A stretch of DNA of 64,000 nt from positions 9,313,203 to 9,377,202 of the forward strand of contig NZ_JAGINW010000001.1 in the NCBI RefSeq assembly GCF_017876405.1, in the 5' to 3' direction. Every line of letters begins with the position of its first letter. The stretch's first letter is position 1. This document shows positions 25,030 to 34,272 of this stretch, one piece after another. The position numbers and the translations under genes were made by a program. The stretch comes from Kibdelosporangium banguiense. Its GTDB lineage: Bacteria > Actinomycetota > Actinomycetes > Mycobacteriales > Pseudonocardiaceae. Below the pieces are notes generated by a model. It was not told the origin of the DNA, did no database searches, and saw only the letters and a program-made list of their open reading frames with translations.

Positions 25030-26583
25030 TCAGCGATGCAGGTGCAGCACGCTGCCTTCACCGTTCGCCGAGACGTAGAGCGAGCCGTCCGGCCCCACTG
25101 CCACTCCGGCGAACGGCACCGGCACTCCCGCGCCCGGCTGAACGCGAGCGAGCCCTGGCGGCAATCCGACGGCGAGTTCCTCGGCCTCGACACGACGTTC
25201 CCCGGTGGCGAGGTCGATCGCGAGCAGCCGCCGTGTCCCCGTCTCCACGACGAAGAGCACACCGTCGCTCACCGCGATGCCCTGCGGCCGCTCCAGCCCT
25301 TCCGCGACGAGATCACCGTCGATCGTGGCGATCACGCCGCGCTCTTCATCGCTGACGTAGCAACGGTCTTCCGCGTCGAACGCGACATCCACCGGTGCAC
25401 CCAGTCCTTCAGCGAGGACGGTGAGAACGTCCGTGTCGTCGATACCCACCACGCGGCCCGCGCCGGTCTCGGCGACCACGAGCAGACCGTCGGAGCGTTG
25501 GGCGACACCGCCGGGACGGGCTAGGTTCTCCGCCCGCGTCCTGAGCGTCCGCTCCCCCGGTTCGTATGTGCGCACCACACCGGACTGCGAGGCGAGGTGC
25601 ACCCGGCCACGGTCGTCGGCCGCGACACCGTGGCTCGACACGAGCAGCTCGCGGGTATGCGCCTCGCCGCCCTCAACGGTCGCCAGCCGGAAGTTGTCCC
25701 CCGCGAACACCGTGCCGGAACGGTCGACCGCGACACCGTACGGACCGACCAGACCTTTCGGCACGATCACCCGTGCGCGCCCGTCGGGAGCGAGTTCCGC
25801 GATCCCGCCCGCCGCGAAACTCGACACGAACATCCGGTTCTCCGCGTCGAACGCGGCATTGTCCATTCCGGACAGCTCGCCGGGCACGACCGTGCGCTTG
25901 CCCGAAGCGAGGTCGATCCGTGTGACGATCCCGGTCTCACCGCGCGACAACACGGTCAGCTGCCCACCCCGGTCGAAGCGGACCGCCACCGGCTGGTGGA
26001 CGTCCGCCGCGACGAGCTCCGACGGTCCGCCGTCCGGGGACACGCGATGCACTTCGTTCGTGACCATGTGCGGGTAGTACAGGCAGCCGTCGGGTCCGAG
26101 TTGCATGGCGTTGCCGAACGCCAGCCCTTCCGCGAGCACGACTGGTCCCCCGCCGCCGGGGAACAGCTCCAGCACCCGGCCGCCCATGCACATCTCGTTG
26201 ACGAACAACCTGTCGCCGACACAAGCGATGCCGTTGGGCGACGTGAGACCCTCCGCGACAAGGGTGAACTCGCCGTCCGGCGACCTCCGCCACACCCGTC
26301 CCGGCACCAGGTCGGTGATGTACATCGAACCGTCGGCACCGAAAGCGAGATCGTCCGGAGACTGCACCGGGCCGTCCATCTCCACCACGACCTCGGCCTC
26401 ACCCGAGGTCAGGTCGACTGCACTGATCCGGCCGGCCACGAACTGCGCGACGTAGAGCCTTCCGTCCGGACCGAACGCGACGCCGTTCGAACCCCACAGC
26501 GGACTCGGCGGAGTGAGCCAGGTGATGCTCCGCCGTGCGGAGCGTGGACTCTCGGTCTGGCCGTACCGCCCGTCAGTTCTCAT
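25030..26583 (-). CDS. SMP-30/NHL-type beta-propeller, lactonase-like
   Basis: This 517-residue protein contains about ten repeats of the type GVAFGPDGRLYVAQ, DLAFGADGSMYITD, GVAVDRSGTVFAGD and GVAVGPDGSLYVSA. Those are the blades of SMP-30/gluconolactonase and NHL propellers, here long enough for two propellers in one chain. No signal peptide is visible. The ATG overlaps the end of the monooxygenase gene by 11 bases, so the genes are coupled. A Baeyer-Villiger enzyme makes esters or lactones, and a lactonase-like propeller would open a lactone. That pairing is an inference from context. Confidence 0.75.
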   Translation of the reverse strand: MRTDGRYGQTESPRSARRSITWLTPPSPLWGSNGVAFGPDGRLYVAQFVAGRISAVDLTSGEAEVVVEMDGPVQSPDDLAFGADGSMYITDLVPGRVWRRSPDGEFTLVAEGLTSPNGIACVGDRLFVNEMCMGGRVLELFPGGGGPVVLAEGLAFGNAMQLGPDGCLYYPHMVTNEVHRVSPDGGPSELVAADVHQPVAVRFDRGGQLTVLSRGETGIVTRIDLASGKRTVVPGELSGMDNAAFDAENRMFVSSFAAGGIAELAPDGRARVIVPKGLVGPYGVAVDRSGTVFAGDNFRLATVEGGEAHTRELLVSSHGVAADDRGRVHLASQSGVVRTYEPGERTLRTRAENLARPGGVAQRSDGLLVVAETGAGRVVGIDDTDVLTVLAEGLGAPVDVAFDAEDRCYVSDEERGVIATIDGDLVAEGLERPQGIAVSDGVLFVVETGTRRLLAIDLATGERRVEAEELAVGLPPGLARVQPGAGVPVPFAGVAVGPDGSLYVSANGEGSVLHLHR

Positions 26584-28384
26584 CGCCGAGCACCTCGTTG
26601 ATCCCGTCGCCGGACCGCCATTCGCGCAGCAGCCGCTGAAACGCGGCCGGGCCGGGCCCGTAGGTCAGGCGAGGCCCGCGCGGCTTGCCTTCGTTGTTGT
26701 AGTAGCCGGGTGTGCACTCGGCGTCGTACCGCTCCCGCTCCGGAGAGGTCGCCCTGAGCGTCTCCACCCAGGCGCGCTGGGCTTCGACGGTGGGCTCGAC
26801 ACGCTTCACGCCCCGCTCACGCGCCTGCTCGACCACGGCCCCGATGTGGATGGCGTGCTCATCCAGCACGTGCACATAGTTGACCGACGGCGCGTTCTGC
26901 AGACCACCGAGGTGGAACAGATTCGGGAAACCGTTGCTGTAGAAGCCGTGCAGGGTCTGTACCCCGCTGGTGCTCCACGACTGCAGCAATCCGGCGCCGT
27001 CCCTGCCGTGGACAGGCAGGCGGCCGGTCATCACGTCCGACATCCCGACCGCGAAGCCGGTGGCGAAGACGATGCAGTCCACCTCGTACTCGACACCACC
27101 GACCACGATCGCGTTCTCGGTGATCCGCTCGACACCGCCGTGGTCGGCCGTGTCGACGACGGTGACGTTGGGGCGGTTGAACGTCTGCAGGTACTCGTCG
27201 CTGAACGTGGGACGCTTGCAGCCGTAGCGGTACCAAGGCTTCAGCAGCTCCGCCGTGGCCGGGTCGGCGACGATCTCGTCCACGCGGGCGCGCAGCTCGT
27301 TCATCTTCCCGAAGTCGAGGAGCTCCTCGATCCGCTCCCACTCCTCCGGTTCCAGGTGTGCGTTCGCGTCCGTCGCGACGATCTTCCCGAGCAGCCGGCC
27401 GCTCGCGGTCCACGCGTCGTCCACCAGATCCGTCTCCGGCTGGTGTCCCGTCGCGAGGGCCTGGAAGTTCTCCCTGCGCGCGGAATGCCAGCCGGGCTCA
27501 AGCGACGCGGCCCACTCCGGGTCGGTGGGCCGGTTGCCACGCACGTCCACCGACGAAGGCGTGCGCTGGAAGACGTACAGGTGCCCGGCATCCCGCCCGA
27601 CGTGCGGCACCACCTGGATCGCCGTCGCGCCCGTGCCGATCACCGCGACGCGCTTGTCCGCGAGCCCGGTGAGGCCACCGTTCGCGTCACCACCGGTGTA
27701 GTCGTAGTCCCAGCGACTCGTGTGGAACGTGTGCCCGGCGAAGTCCTCGATGCCGGGGATGCGCGGCAGCTTGGGGTGGTCGAGCGTGCCGTTGGACACC
27801 ACCACGTACGTCGCGCGAACCTCGTCCTCGCGGTCCGTGCGCACGATCCACTCGCCGTCGTCCCAGCGCAGTTCCCGCACGCCCGTCTGAAAGAAGGCGT
27901 CCGCGTACAGATCGAACTTCCGGCCGATCGCCATCGCGTGCTGCCGGATCTCCTCACCCGGCGAGTACTTCCACTGCGGGAGGTATCCGACCTCCTCCAG
28001 CAACGGGAGGTAGACGTAGGACTCGACGTCGCAGTGGATGCCCGGATACCTGTTCCAGTACCAGGTACCGCCGAAGTCCCCGGCCTTCTCGATGATCCGG
28101 ATGCGTTCCAGACCGGCCTGCCGCAGCCGCGCACCCGCCAGCAACCCGCCGAACCCACCGCCGATGACGACCGCGTCCACCCGGTCACGGATCGGCTCCC
28201 TGGTGAAACCGGGCTCCGCATAGGGATCCTCGGCGTAATAGCCGAACTTACCCTCCGCGCGCTGGTACTGCTCGCTGCCGTCGGGCCTGATCCGCCGCTC
28301 CCGCTCCAGCGCGTAACGCACACGCAGTGCGTCAGCGTCGAAGCCCAGCTCATCAGGAGTCCCCACAGACTCAAGTCTCGACAT
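26573..28384 (-). CDS. Baeyer-Villiger monooxygenase (class I, FAD/NADPH)
   Basis: This 603-residue flavoenzyme inserts one oxygen atom next to a ketone to give an ester or lactone. The fingerprint FxGxxxHxxxW is exact at 215-225 (FAGHTFHTSRW). The FAD motif GGGFGG lies at 75-80 and the NADP motif GTGATAIQ near 250. The N-terminal extension of about 65 residues before the FAD fold resembles the cyclopentadecanone/long-chain branch rather than cyclohexanone monooxygenase. GAGAGGG stands four bases before ATG 28384. The operator at 28401-28422 matches that of the TetR3-linked pump. It is the first gene of an operon with the propeller protein. Confidence 0.95.
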   Translation of the reverse strand: MSRLESVGTPDELGFDADALRVRYALERERRIRPDGSEQYQRAEGKFGYYAEDPYAEPGFTREPIRDRVDAVVIGGGFGGLLAGARLRQAGLERIRIIEKAGDFGGTWYWNRYPGIHCDVESYVYLPLLEEVGYLPQWKYSPGEEIRQHAMAIGRKFDLYADAFFQTGVRELRWDDGEWIVRTDREDEVRATYVVVSNGTLDHPKLPRIPGIEDFAGHTFHTSRWDYDYTGGDANGGLTGLADKRVAVIGTGATAIQVVPHVGRDAGHLYVFQRTPSSVDVRGNRPTDPEWAASLEPGWHSARRENFQALATGHQPETDLVDDAWTASGRLLGKIVATDANAHLEPEEWERIEELLDFGKMNELRARVDEIVADPATAELLKPWYRYGCKRPTFSDEYLQTFNRPNVTVVDTADHGGVERITENAIVVGGVEYEVDCIVFATGFAVGMSDVMTGRLPVHGRDGAGLLQSWSTSGVQTLHGFYSNGFPNLFHLGGLQNAPSVNYVHVLDEHAIHIGAVVEQARERGVKRVEPTVEAQRAWVETLRATSPERERYDAECTPGYYNNEGKPRGPRLTYGPGPAAFQRLLREWRSGDGINEVLGDEN

Positions 28385-28400
28385 GCCACCCTCTCACGAG

Positions 28401-28422
28401 TTAAGTCAATCGACTGACTTAA
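28401..28422. promoter_or_regulatory. TetR3-type operator before the BVMO operon
   Basis: Perfect arms TTAAGTCA and TGACTTAA with a six-base, nearly self-complementary centre. It lies 17 bases upstream of the monooxygenase start and differs from 23550-23571 at three positions. Confidence 0.7.
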
Positions 28423-28714
28423 GCGTAGCGGAAATTTCCCAACCGAGCCGGGGCTGACAACCAGGCGCTACCCGGGAACTCACGCCCACCCCGATCGGAG
28501 GAAGATCGATTCATCTGTTCAGTGGTACCTCTTGTTGCCGTGAACCGGAAAGCTCGCCCCTGCATTGTTGTGGGGGCGGTGCTCATGGGGGCGCGATCCG
28601 GGGGTCACGTCTCTTGCCTGGCCACGTTTCGGCCTGTGGGCTCGTCCTCGCACAACGCGGCGTCAATCACCGATTCGGCGCGCAACTGGGGAATATGAAA
28701 GAGGAACACATTCC

Positions 28715-29239
28715 ATGGGGAACAGGAAATCGTCGTTCATCGCGGCAACGTTCGTGGCGGTGTCAGCACTCGTCATAAGCGTCGGCGGAACAGCGTCAGC
28801 GGCTGAAGAGGGCGCGGCCGCACCGTCCGTCATCGAGGGGGCCGAGCCGGGACAGGTCGAGATCACCGCGGTGGCCGACGGCGACGGCTTGAGCGCACAG
28901 GCGGTGATCGTCTGCCGTGGCAACACGGACAATCCACACAAGTCGCACACGGACTCGCGCAGGGCGAACGTGCACGTCAACATCACGTGCACCGCCAACG
29001 TCCCCAGGATCGCCGTGCGGGGCGCGATCTACCGCGATGGCAGGCTGGCCGGCACGTCCGCGCGCAACAGCGTCACGACGGGGCGCCGCAGTGCGGCGAA
29101 CCACGCCAACACGGCGTGCATCAACAACCACCAGTACGGCAGCTGGGTCGGCGGCGAGATCACCTTCCCGCCCGGCTACCGCCCGGCTACCGGCCGGATC
29201 AGCGCGGTCGGCCGCAGCGCCCGCATCACCAACTGCTGA
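28715..29239 (+). CDS. Small secreted protein, unknown
   Basis: ATG 28715 follows GAGGAA and starts a 174-residue product. Its signal peptide is clear: MGNRKSSFIAATFVAVSALV, with cleavage expected after the TASA segment near residue 28. The mature part is polar, Asn/Arg-rich and contains four cysteines (VICRG, NITCTA, NTACINN and the terminal ITNC), which suggests two disulfide bonds. It resembles small exported proteins common in Pseudonocardiales but has no motif I can name. The 290 bases upstream, from 28423, contain no other gene. Confidence 0.65.
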   Translation: MGNRKSSFIAATFVAVSALVISVGGTASAAEEGAAAPSVIEGAEPGQVEITAVADGDGLSAQAVIVCRGNTDNPHKSHTDSRRANVHVNITCTANVPRIAVRGAIYRDGRLAGTSARNSVTTGRRSAANHANTACINNHQYGSWVGGEITFPPGYRPATGRISAVGRSARITNC

Positions 29240-29260
29240 CCGTCACGGGACAATGCGGAC

Positions 29261-30058
29261 ATGACGGCAAATCCCGTTGGCGGCGCACCGAAGCCGGCAC
29301 CGGCGGCAACAGCTCACGCTTCGGCGTGGGCTGTTGCCGGTGTCCGAGACTTCGACGGCACGGTTGGCTCGATCGTGCCGTCGGTCTTCCCCGCCTACGC
29401 CCGCGTGTTCCACCCCGCGTACCGCAGAACCGCAGACGACAGCGTCGAACCGGTGCGCTGGCGAGAAGTGGCGAAGGCGCACCACCGTGCGATGCACCCG
29501 CTCGCGCAGTGGCGGAAGATCAATCCGCCGCTGCCCGGCGAAACGACGAATCTCGAAAAGTGGTGCAGGGACCTCGGCTCCATCCCCGCCCGCGCAGGCG
29601 TGTGGGATGACGAACCGGTCCTAGGCGCGATGCCGGCCTCCGTCGCTACCCGTCTCTCCGCCCTGCTCACCAGATACACCACCACGCCCGGACGGTGCTG
29701 GCTCGCGGTCTGGGAAGGATACGGCGACCTGGCCGGGAACTGGACCACCGCGCCCCGGTTCGAGGTGCCTGGTCGCGGCATGCACCTGCTCGTAGGCCCA
29801 GCGGCCGCGGCGGCGTTCCCGCTGGGGGACGAACACCCGCCGCTCACGGAGCCCGACCGCGGGCTGCACCCGAACCTGTGGTGGCCCAGCGATCACACCT
29901 GGTGCGTGGCAACGGACGTCGACATGATGACCACCTACGTCGGCGGTAGCGCCGACGCCATCGCGGCTGTGGTAGCCGACGCCGAGCTCGAAGCATTCCC
30001 TGTGACCGCCGACGACGCGGTCACCTGGGACTCGGACACGATCAACCGCCTGGGCTGA
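29261..30058 (+). CDS. Conserved hypothetical protein
   Basis: The 265-residue product begins MTANPVGGAPKPAPA and has no signal peptide. It is rich in Trp and Pro, with segments such as VFPAYARVFHPAY, CWLAVWEGYGDL, GMHLLVGP and LWWPSDHTWCVATDVDMMTT. This pattern is shared by uncharacterised actinobacterial proteins annotated only as hypothetical. It follows the secreted protein by 21 bases. The last 17 bases overlap the end of the convergent LLM gene. No catalytic motif is seen. Confidence 0.7.
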   Translation: MTANPVGGAPKPAPAATAHASAWAVAGVRDFDGTVGSIVPSVFPAYARVFHPAYRRTADDSVEPVRWREVAKAHHRAMHPLAQWRKINPPLPGETTNLEKWCRDLGSIPARAGVWDDEPVLGAMPASVATRLSALLTRYTTTPGRCWLAVWEGYGDLAGNWTTAPRFEVPGRGMHLLVGPAAAAAFPLGDEHPPLTEPDRGLHPNLWWPSDHTWCVATDVDMMTTYVGGSADAIAAVVADAELEAFPVTADDAVTWDSDTINRLG

Positions 30059-31100
30059 CGAAGGCCGGCATCACCTCGTCGTGCAGCAGTCGCAGCTGCT
30101 CCTCCACTGTGGCGACGCCGGGCACCGACCGGCCGGTGAAGGCCTTGACGAGCGAAGCATCGGTGATCGCGGCGATCAGGTGGTTGACCCCGGCCGGTTC
30201 GATCGCGTTGATCTTCTCGAGGACCTCCTGCGGGGTACCGGCGAAGGACAGCTTGTCAGCGATCTCCGGGGTGGTCAGTTCGATGCCTTGTGCCAAGTCG
30301 CCACCGGCGATCGCATCGATGATCGGCTTGAGGGAGGCCGGGTCGACGCCGTTTCGCTCAAGTTGCTCGGCCGGCATCGACGACGCGTAGATGCCGACCA
30401 TGCTGCGCGCGGCGTCCTTCGCGGCCGCTGAGTCACGGCCGACGGCGAGCACCACCCAGGCGCCGAAGTCGAGGGTGGTCCAGTCCTTGTTGGCGCGCTC
30501 GGCACCGATCCGCAGGTGTTCGGCGGCGTACTCGTAGGCTTCGCGGGTGTAGCTGAGGGCGTGGTGGCAGCCGTCGGAGTACTCGCCCGACGCCTGGAAC
30601 GACCGCGGCCCACGCATTGCACCGAGCTTGACCGGCACGCGCTCCTGCACCGGGCGGGCGAAGGTGAACAGGCCGTCGTAGCGGAAGAATTCGCCCTCGT
30701 AGGTGATGGCGCCGTCGTCGAGGAAAGTGCGGATCACCTTGGCGGCTTCGATGACACGCGAGAGCGGCTTCTGTTTGCTCCAGTCCATCCCGTACTGGGC
30801 GAGCAGGCCGAAGTTACCGCTGGACAACACGACTTCGGCGCGGCCACCGGTCAGTTCGTCGAGGGTGGCGGTGGCCTGGGCGATCAGTGTCGGCTCCCGC
30901 AGCGCCACCGAGGAGACGCTCGGGCCGAAGCGGATCCGGGATGTCTGCTGCGCCGCGGCGGCGAACAGCAGCCACAGGTCCTTGTGCCACGTCTCGTCGG
31001 CCGCGTAGCAGGCGTGGAAGCCGAGTTCGTCGGCGAGCCGGATGGCGCGCAGCGACTCTTCGAGCGGGTAGTCCGGGAGCATGACATAGCTGAACTTCAT
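30042..31100 (-). CDS. LLM-class oxidoreductase (F420-dependent type)
   Basis: This 352-residue TIM-barrel protein belongs to the luciferase-like monooxygenase/F420-dependent oxidoreductase class (the Mer-like branch). Typical parts are GFHACYAADETWHKD, TSRIRFGPSVS, ATLDELTGGRAEVVLSSGNF and VPVKLGAMRGPRSFQASGEY. F420 rather than FMN is likely in this lineage but cannot be proved from sequence. The ATG at 31100 follows GAGGAG. The gene lies nine bases behind an APC permease, so the imported compound is probably its substrate or precursor. The gene's 3' end overlaps the convergent hypothetical gene. Confidence 0.88.
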   Translation of the reverse strand: MKFSYVMLPDYPLEESLRAIRLADELGFHACYAADETWHKDLWLLFAAAAQQTSRIRFGPSVSSVALREPTLIAQATATLDELTGGRAEVVLSSGNFGLLAQYGMDWSKQKPLSRVIEAAKVIRTFLDDGAITYEGEFFRYDGLFTFARPVQERVPVKLGAMRGPRSFQASGEYSDGCHHALSYTREAYEYAAEHLRIGAERANKDWTTLDFGAWVVLAVGRDSAAAKDAARSMVGIYASSMPAEQLERNGVDPASLKPIIDAIAGGDLAQGIELTTPEIADKLSFAGTPQEVLEKINAIEPAGVNHLIAAITDASLVKAFTGRSVPGVATVEEQLRLLHDEVMPAFVSPGG

Positions 31101-31109
31101 CAGTTCTCC

Positions 31110-32630
31110 TCACCGTGGTGTGCGCCTGATCGCCTGTAGCCGGGCGGCGACCTCGCGGGCGTCGCCCTCGGGGAAGTCGGCGGAACGCCGGTCGGGCCGG
31201 CCGAGCAACAGATAGAGCAACCCGGATCCGACGACAACGCAGATACCGGCCGCCACGATCCAGCGGTCGAGGAACGTCGGGGCGCTGGCAGGTTGCAGCA
31301 ACAGGACCATCGCGAAGATCCCGTAGCAGAGCGCCAGAACGTTCACCGCGGTTCCCCACCGGCCGAGGTTCCACACACCGGCCGGACTCCAGCCCTTCAA
31401 ACGCTGACGCAGCGCCGCCAGCACAACCGCCTGGAACGCCACATAGATGCCCAGAACCGCGAACGCGGTGATGCGGGCGAGCGAATCGGGCCGCCAGAAC
31501 ACGAACAATGCGATGAGCAGCGGCACCACGCATACGACGAGCAAAGCGTTGGTGGGCACGGAGTATCGCGATGAGACGTGCGCGAGCCAATGGCTGGCCG
31601 GAAGCATCCGGTCGCGCGCGAACGAATACAGCAGGCGGCTGCCCGCCGCTTGCAGTGACAACACACAGGAGACGAAGGCAACGACGGTGACGACAAGGAA
31701 AACCTTCGACCCGGCGGTGCCGAGTGAACTCTCCAGGATCGACGGAATCGGATTGGTGTTCTCGCCGGCGACGATGGACCGCAGGTCTGGTGCGGCGAGC
31801 ACGTAACCGGCGTAGGAAAGGAAGCCCGAGACGCCGCCGACGACGATCGTAAGAATCATCGCGACCGGGATACGCCGGGCCGGGGCGGCGACCTCCTCGG
31901 CGACGTCACCACAGGCCTCGAATCCGTAGAACAGGAACAGTCCGGACAGCGACGCTGCCAGGAACGTCGCCAGATACGCCTGGTCGCCGCCTGCGCCGAG
32001 GCTGTCGAAGAAAACCGAGAACGGTTGTGCACGTTGGAAAAGCAGGAGATACAGCCCCAGCGCGACCACGCCGATCAACTCGGCGGCGAGCCCGATGCGG
32101 GCGATCCGGGCCAGCGAACGCGTTCCGCTGTAGTTGGCCACGAACGCGATGGCCAGTAGCCCGACGACTGTGAGCAGGGTGACGCCCGGAGTCGCTTCGA
32201 TGCCAAGCAATGCGGCCACGAAAGTGCTGCCGAACTCGGCGACCGAGGTGATCGTGACGATGACGGCCCAAATGTAGATCCACGAGACGATCCAGGCGTA
32301 GCGGCGGTTCCACAGTCGCCGCGTCCACGGGTAGATGCCGCCGGCGAGGGGGTATTGCGACACGACCTCACCGAAGACGAGAGCCACCAGCAGTTGCCCG
32401 ACGCCGACGATCACGATCCACCAGATCGCCGGCGGGCCTCCGATGGCCAGGCTGTACGCGAAAAGCGAGTACACACCCACCAACGGCGAGAGGTACGTGA
32501 ATCCGAGGGCCATGTTCGCCCACAGGCCCATACTCCGCTCGAACTCGCCCGAGTAGCCGAGCGCGGCAAGCTGGGCAGTGTCGTTGGTGTCGTCGGTGTT
32601 GTGCTCAATGGGCCGTCCGGATCCGGTCAC
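31110..32630 (-). CDS. APC-family amino acid/amine permease
   Basis: The 506-residue permease has about twelve to fourteen hydrophobic helices and the APC features YLSPLVGVYSLFAYSLAIGG, FGEVVSQYPLAGGIYPWTRR and FYGFEACGDVAEEVAAPARR. It resembles the amino acid/choline/GABA transporter group. The GTG at 32630 is preceded by AGGAGG at a short distance and gives MTGSGRPIEHN. It is the first gene of an operon with the LLM oxidoreductase. The nearby GntR-Cache pair is transcribed on the same strand just upstream and may control it. Confidence 0.9.
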   Translation of the reverse strand: MTGSGRPIEHNTDDTNDTAQLAALGYSGEFERSMGLWANMALGFTYLSPLVGVYSLFAYSLAIGGPPAIWWIVIVGVGQLLVALVFGEVVSQYPLAGGIYPWTRRLWNRRYAWIVSWIYIWAVIVTITSVAEFGSTFVAALLGIEATPGVTLLTVVGLLAIAFVANYSGTRSLARIARIGLAAELIGVVALGLYLLLFQRAQPFSVFFDSLGAGGDQAYLATFLAASLSGLFLFYGFEACGDVAEEVAAPARRIPVAMILTIVVGGVSGFLSYAGYVLAAPDLRSIVAGENTNPIPSILESSLGTAGSKVFLVVTVVAFVSCVLSLQAAGSRLLYSFARDRMLPASHWLAHVSSRYSVPTNALLVVCVVPLLIALFVFWRPDSLARITAFAVLGIYVAFQAVVLAALRQRLKGWSPAGVWNLGRWGTAVNVLALCYGIFAMVLLLQPASAPTFLDRWIVAAGICVVVGSGLLYLLLGRPDRRSADFPEGDAREVAARLQAIRRTPR

Positions 32631-32738
32631 CAGGCCTCCTACATCCCGTCGGGCACGGGATCGCTGTGGGGCAGGTCACAGCAAGCGGAGATAAACTTAT
32701 AGAATCAGAGTTCATACATCAAGGTGCCAGTGGCGACG

Positions 32739-33434
32739 TCAGAGCTCGCCGACGTGCAACCGCCAAGGGACGCCCACGATGGGCGTTCCCGCGCCGGGCA
32801 GCTGCCCCTCGGTCCGCACCAGGTCGCCGACGAGCCACCGCGCCGTAGTGGACAGAACGACCCGCCCCTCCTCGTTGACCAGCACGAATGGCTGCCGCGA
32901 CGCACCCAGCAGGCGCAGGAGGGTGGCCTCGAAGCCGCTCACCGGCACGTCGGCGCCGACCACGCCGAGAAACTCACCGCCGTCGGCCACCGGACCGGTG
33001 AGCGTCAGGAGGTACCGCCCGGTGCCGTGGACGTCCACGTACGGGCCCACGACGTGCCGCCGCCCCGTGCGGCGCGGGACGTCGAACCAGTCGGTGGTCG
33101 TGTAGTCGTAGTAGCCAAGGCTGGCCGGGCGCAGGTCGGGGTCGAGCTGCACCAACTGGTCGGCGGTCGGGTCGGCCTGCCACCACTTCAGCTGCATCGC
33201 CATGTCCGTCTGCGGTCGCGGGACGGCGACCAGCCCGAGGCCCACTGCGAGCTGCCCCGGCTCCCGTAACAGCTCGCTGACCTGTTCGGCGAGAGCCGAA
33301 CCTGCCCCGGCGTCAGTGAGTGATCGCAGCGCCGCGGTGTGCACGACGTCGACGGCCGCGAAAACCTGCTCGATCACCCCGCTGACCGCCGCGCCGATCC
33401 GGCCGGCGTCGTCGGTCTGCTTCGTCGCCGTCAC
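32739..33434 (-). CDS. Cytosolic Cache-domain protein
   Basis: The 231-residue product has the pattern of a PDC/Cache ligand-binding domain: LKWWQADPTADQLVQLD, GYYDYTTTDWFDVPRRTG, VVGPYVDVHGTGRYLLTLTG and GVVGADVPVSGFEATLL. Such domains normally sit outside the membrane in receptors. Here there is no signal peptide, membrane helix or output domain. The GTG start at 33434 overlaps the stop of the GntR gene (GTGA) and has GGGAGG upstream, so the two are made together. A small-molecule sensor working with the GntR regulator is the obvious inference. Confidence 0.7.
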   Translation of the reverse strand: MTATKQTDDAGRIGAAVSGVIEQVFAAVDVVHTAALRSLTDAGAGSALAEQVSELLREPGQLAVGLGLVAVPRPQTDMAMQLKWWQADPTADQLVQLDPDLRPASLGYYDYTTTDWFDVPRRTGRRHVVGPYVDVHGTGRYLLTLTGPVADGGEFLGVVGADVPVSGFEATLLRLLGASRQPFVLVNEEGRVVLSTTARWLVGDLVRTEGQLPGAGTPIVGVPWRLHVGEL

Positions 33435-34213
33435 GAGACCTCCCGCTGCGTGTCCGCATCGTCCGGCCCGGCCATCGCCCGCCGCAGGTGCAGCTCGATC
33501 TGCCAGCGGGTGCGCCGGTCGATGTGCTCGCCGGCCAGCCGCCGGGCGCGCGCGACGTCGCCGTCGGCGATGGCGTCCACCACCGCGCGGTGGCCGGCGA
33601 CGATCGATTCGAGCATCCCGGGCTCCTGCGCGGGTGGCCACGGCAGTTGACCGAGCTCGAGGTGCAGTTCCATCTCCTGCATCGTCAGCCGTACCGACTG
33701 TGCCGCAGCCGCCACCTCGATGTAGTAGCGGCCTTCCGCGCGGCGCTGGCCGGTGAAGGACACGACGTGTACGAGCCGGTCGAGGATGTCGCGCAGTCGC
33801 GCGATCTCGGTACGCGATGCCCGGTCCGCGGCCAGGCCTGCCGCGGCGGCTGCGATGGCAGCGTGCATATCGCCGAGCTCTCGCAGGTCAGTGGTGCCGA
33901 GCTGGGCAAGCCGCGCGTCGGCCAGCTCGGTCAGCGCGTCGTCGCGCAGGCATACGAAGCTGCCGCCGCCCCGGCCGCGGCGAGTCTCGACCAGGCCGAG
34001 TTTGCGCAGGTCGGACAATGCCTCGCGGAGCGTCACCGTGGACACGTTGAGCATCGTGGCGAGGTCGGTCTCGGCTGGAAGTTGTTCGCCGTCGCTCAGC
34101 AATCCGAGCGCGATCGCACTGCCCACCCTCCGCACGACGGCTTCGCTGCGCAGCGCGCCGTCATCAAGCGGAGCGAACACGGCGCGCCGCGCGTCGCCGC
34201 TGAGCAGTTGCAC
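33431..34213 (-). CDS. GntR-family regulator with FCD domain
   Basis: This 260-residue regulator has the winged helix (LLSDGEQLPAETDLATMLNV, then STVTLREALSDLRKLGLVET) and an all-helical FCD effector domain in which His residues usually bind a metal and an organic acid. The GTG at 34213 is chosen because AAGGAGG stands seven bases upstream; the longer frame from 34285 would cover the palindrome at 34273-34288. It diverges from the Fe-S protein/oxidase operon and is coupled to a Cache-domain gene. FadR-type FCD regulators with GlcD/GlcF-like neighbours commonly sense hydroxy acids. Confidence 0.88.
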   Translation of the reverse strand: MQLLSGDARRAVFAPLDDGALRSEAVVRRVGSAIALGLLSDGEQLPAETDLATMLNVSTVTLREALSDLRKLGLVETRRGRGGGSFVCLRDDALTELADARLAQLGTTDLRELGDMHAAIAAAAAGLAADRASRTEIARLRDILDRLVHVVSFTGQRRAEGRYYIEVAAAAQSVRLTMQEMELHLELGQLPWPPAQEPGMLESIVAGHRAVVDAIADGDVARARRLAGEHIDRRTRWQIELHLRRAMAGPDDADTQREVS

Positions 34214-34272
34214 GCCACTCCTCCTTGCGTTGCCGGCAACGGGAATTGCTCCATCCTGCCACTGACCATTAA

